The position numbers were made by a program, and so were the translations under genes. DNA of 14,348 nt from a bacterium (GTDB taxonomy: Bacteria > Gemmatimonadota > Glassbacteria > GWA2-58-10), in NCBI GenBank assembly GCA_021372515.1, contig JAJFUG010000156.1:1-14348 (forward strand). The letters run 5' to 3'. Each line of letters begins with the position of its first letter. Position 1 is the stretch's first letter. Shown piece after piece: positions 12,766 through 14,348 of this stretch. Below the pieces are notes generated by a model. That model was given only the letters and a program-made list of their open reading frames with translations. It was not told the origin of the DNA and ran no database searches.

Positions 12766-14348
12766 CTATTTAAGCAGGATCATCTTCCTGGTCTGGCTGA
12801 ATGAGCCGGCACTCAGACGGTAGAAATATACACCGCTGGGCAGCTCACGGCCAAGATCATCCCGGCCGTCGAAGAAAGCGAAGTGCTTGCCGGGCTCCGC
12901 CATCCCGTCCACCAACTGCCGGACCTTCCGTCCGCGGACATCGAACACGCTCAGTTCCACGTTCTGGTTCGCACCCTCGGGCGCCTCGTAGGCGATGGTG
13001 GTGGAGGGGTTGAACGGGTTGGGCGCGTTCTGGGCCAGCGAGAAAGCCTTGGGCAGCGCGGCTCCGGGGGCCAGGCCGTTCAGCATCATCTCGACCTCCT
13101 GACGGTCCGCGTCGGAGAGGTCCATCGTGGCCAGGGCCTGCTCGAGCTCCGCCTTGTTCAGGGTGGCCAGGGCCTGGAACTCCTCCAGCCCTTTCTGATT
13201 TTCCACGGCGGCCAGGGAGATCGGACTGCCGAGGTTGCAGGTGCCGTCACGCATGTCCAGCAGGAACCGGATCACGTCCAGCATGGTCACCGCGCCGTTG
13301 TTGTCCCGATCCATGCCGAAGGAGTACTGGCCGGTCTGGATGCCTTTCATCAGCCTGACTGCGTCGAGGAAGGTCACCGCGCCGTCATGGTCGAGGTCGC
13401 AGGTGGAGTAGACAATCTGGAACCCGAGGTCGAACTTCGGTATCTCGAGCGAGGTGTTCACATTGCCGGTGTTGCGGCTGTCGTGGCGGAAGCGCGGCCA
13501 ACTGGTATGGCCCTCGAAACCGTGGGTCGGGCTGTTTGAGGTGGTGCCGCCGCCGGGGTTGACCAGGTCGTCCGCGAGCATCATCGAGCGGCCGAAGACC
13601 GCGGTGACAAAAGTGCCGGTGTAGCCCTCGGCGTAACTGCCGTGCTCATCCCCCGAACCGCCGCTCATCGTGAAACTTATATCGTCTCCCGTGTTTTTCA
13701 GCTCGAAGGCCTGCAGTAACGAGATGCCCGCGAGCGGATAGTAGCCCTCCGGTATGAAACCGCTGGCATATTGTCTCGCCGCGCCGCAGGTCCCGTCCAG
13801 GATTTGTCCTTCCATGCTGATCGTGGGCGAGCTCCAGACCGGCATCTGGAGCAGATAGCTCCATTTCAGAGTGCCGTCCGGCTGGAAGGCGTAGAAATTC
13901 CAGTCGTTGGAGGGCACGTACACCGTACCGTCCCGGTCGATGGCCGGCGAGGCGACCACCTCGCCGCCGGTGGCGTAGCTCCATTTCAGGCTGCCGTCCG
14001 GGTTGAGCGCGTACACCGAGAAGTCGTTGGAGCCGAAGATGATTTCGTTCTGGTAGCCGATCACGGCCGAGGAGTAGATACGGTCGCCGGTGCTGAAACT
14101 CCAGAGCAGCTCCCCGTCCCGGCCGAGGGCGTAGAGCTTGCCGTCCAGCGAGCCGATGTACACGGAGCCATCCTGGGCCAGGGCGGGCGAGGCGTAGATC
14201 GCCGCGCCGGTCTGGAAACGCCACTTGAGCGCACCGCTACGGGTCAGGGCGTACAGGTAGCCGTCCTTCGAGCCGACATACACCGAGCCGTCCACATCCA
14301 CCGCGGGGGATGAGACCACGGCGCCGCCGGTCTCGTAGCTCCACTTGA
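12766..14348 (-). CDS. secreted PQQ-like beta-propeller protein with dockerin and sorting domain (5' end missing)
   Basis: The frame is open to the window edge; the first visible residues are KWSYETGGAVVSSPAVD, so the N-terminus is missing and the GTG at 14319 is internal. The visible part is about 527 residues. It starts with at least four PQQ-like propeller blades of exactly 40 residues (SSPAVDVDGSVYVGSKDGYL..., GALKWRFQTG, GELLWSFSTG, GSLKWSYATG, GTLKWSYLLQ). A region of unknown fold with the motif SWPRFRHDSRNTG follows. Next comes a dockerin-like pair of calcium loops (DLDHDGAVTFLDAVRLMKG and DRDNNGAVTMLDVIRFLLD), and last a FlgD-like/type IX-style C-terminal sorting domain (QNAPNPFNPSTTIAYE, VFDVRGRKVRQL, LPSGVYFYRLSAG, ending KMILLK). 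It should be a cell-surface or released protein. No PQQ-enzyme active site is evident, so a structural or binding role is likelier than dehydrogenase activity. Confidence 0.85.
   Translation of the reverse strand, partial: KWSYETGGAVVSSPAVDVDGSVYVGSKDGYLYALTRSGALKWRFQTGAAIYASPALAQDGSVYIGSLDGKLYALGRDGELLWSFSTGDRIYSSAVIGYQNEIIFGSNDFSVYALNPDGSLKWSYATGGEVVASPAIDRDGTVYVPSNDWNFYAFQPDGTLKWSYLLQMPVWSSPTISMEGQILDGTCGAARQYASGFIPEGYYPLAGISLLQAFELKNTGDDISFTMSGGSGDEHGSYAEGYTGTFVTAVFGRSMMLADDLVNPGGGTTSNSPTHGFEGHTSWPRFRHDSRNTGNVNTSLEIPKFDLGFQIVYSTCDLDHDGAVTFLDAVRLMKGIQTGQYSFGMDRDNNGAVTMLDVIRFLLDMRDGTCNLGSPISLAAVENQKGLEEFQALATLNKAELEQALATMDLSDADRQEVEMMLNGLAPGAALPKAFSLAQNAPNPFNPSTTIAYEAPEGANQNVELSVFDVRGRKVRQLVDGMAEPGKHFAFFDGRDDLGRELPSGVYFYRLSAGSFSQTRKMILLK
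13860..14348 (-). repeat. in-frame tandem 120-nt repeats encoding propeller blades
   Basis: The codons for the blade core (K/L-W-x-F/Y/S region) recur at 13860, 13980, 14100, 14220 and 14340, an exact 120-nt period with no indel, equal to 40 residues per blade. DNA identity between blades is partial: the LKWSY blades at 13860 and 13980 are the most alike, including a shared ctccatttcag segment. The array continues past the window edge. Confidence 0.75.

Noticed and set aside
1-14348. tRNA, rRNA or CRISPR array
   Set aside because: No cloverleaf-like segment, rRNA-like stretch or regularly spaced short direct repeats with unique spacers was seen. The only regular repeat encodes propeller blades.

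Overview
The window looks like chromosomal DNA from a GC-rich, Gram-negative bacterium. It encodes a TonB-dependent outer-membrane receptor, two lipoproteins and a secreted protein ending in a FlgD-like/type IX-style sorting domain behind a dockerin-like calcium module. That combination, with six-hairpin glycosidases, suggests the FCB superphylum or a nearby uncultured phylum. The phylum is an inference; no marker gene is present.

Layout. (1) 1-5292: two polysaccharide-degrading genes are transcribed divergently, an exported six-hairpin glycosidase-like lipoprotein (minus) and a GH78-type alpha-L-rhamnosidase (plus). (2) 5362-6633: a lower-GC lipoprotein of unknown function (minus) with its own good sigma70-type promoter. 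(3) 7277-12647: four minus-strand genes, in transcription order an HTH-REC response regulator, a TonB-dependent receptor, an orphan ABC-type substrate-binding protein and a sensor histidine kinase. The last two overlap by ATGA. No ABC permease or ATPase accompanies the binding protein, so this set reads as an outer-membrane-to-DNA sensing cassette rather than a transporter. (4) 12766-14348: the C-terminal part of a large secreted beta-propeller protein, cut by the window edge.

The most unusual signal is non-coding. A roughly 387-nt element occurs twice in inverted orientation, at 2314-2700 between the two glycosidase genes and at 6805-7191 downstream of the kinase. Its 313-nt core aligns without gaps at about 88% identity (hand count). 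It keeps several hairpins and a 9-bp long-range complementarity. Both copies hold the same open frame, but substitutions fall evenly over codon positions (13/7/11), which argues against a protein. It may be a structured RNA or a non-autonomous mobile element. Further short palindromic hairpins cluster beside the second copy.

The long open frames antisense to the real genes are GC-driven shadows. I saw no tRNA, rRNA, CRISPR array, transposase or integrase.
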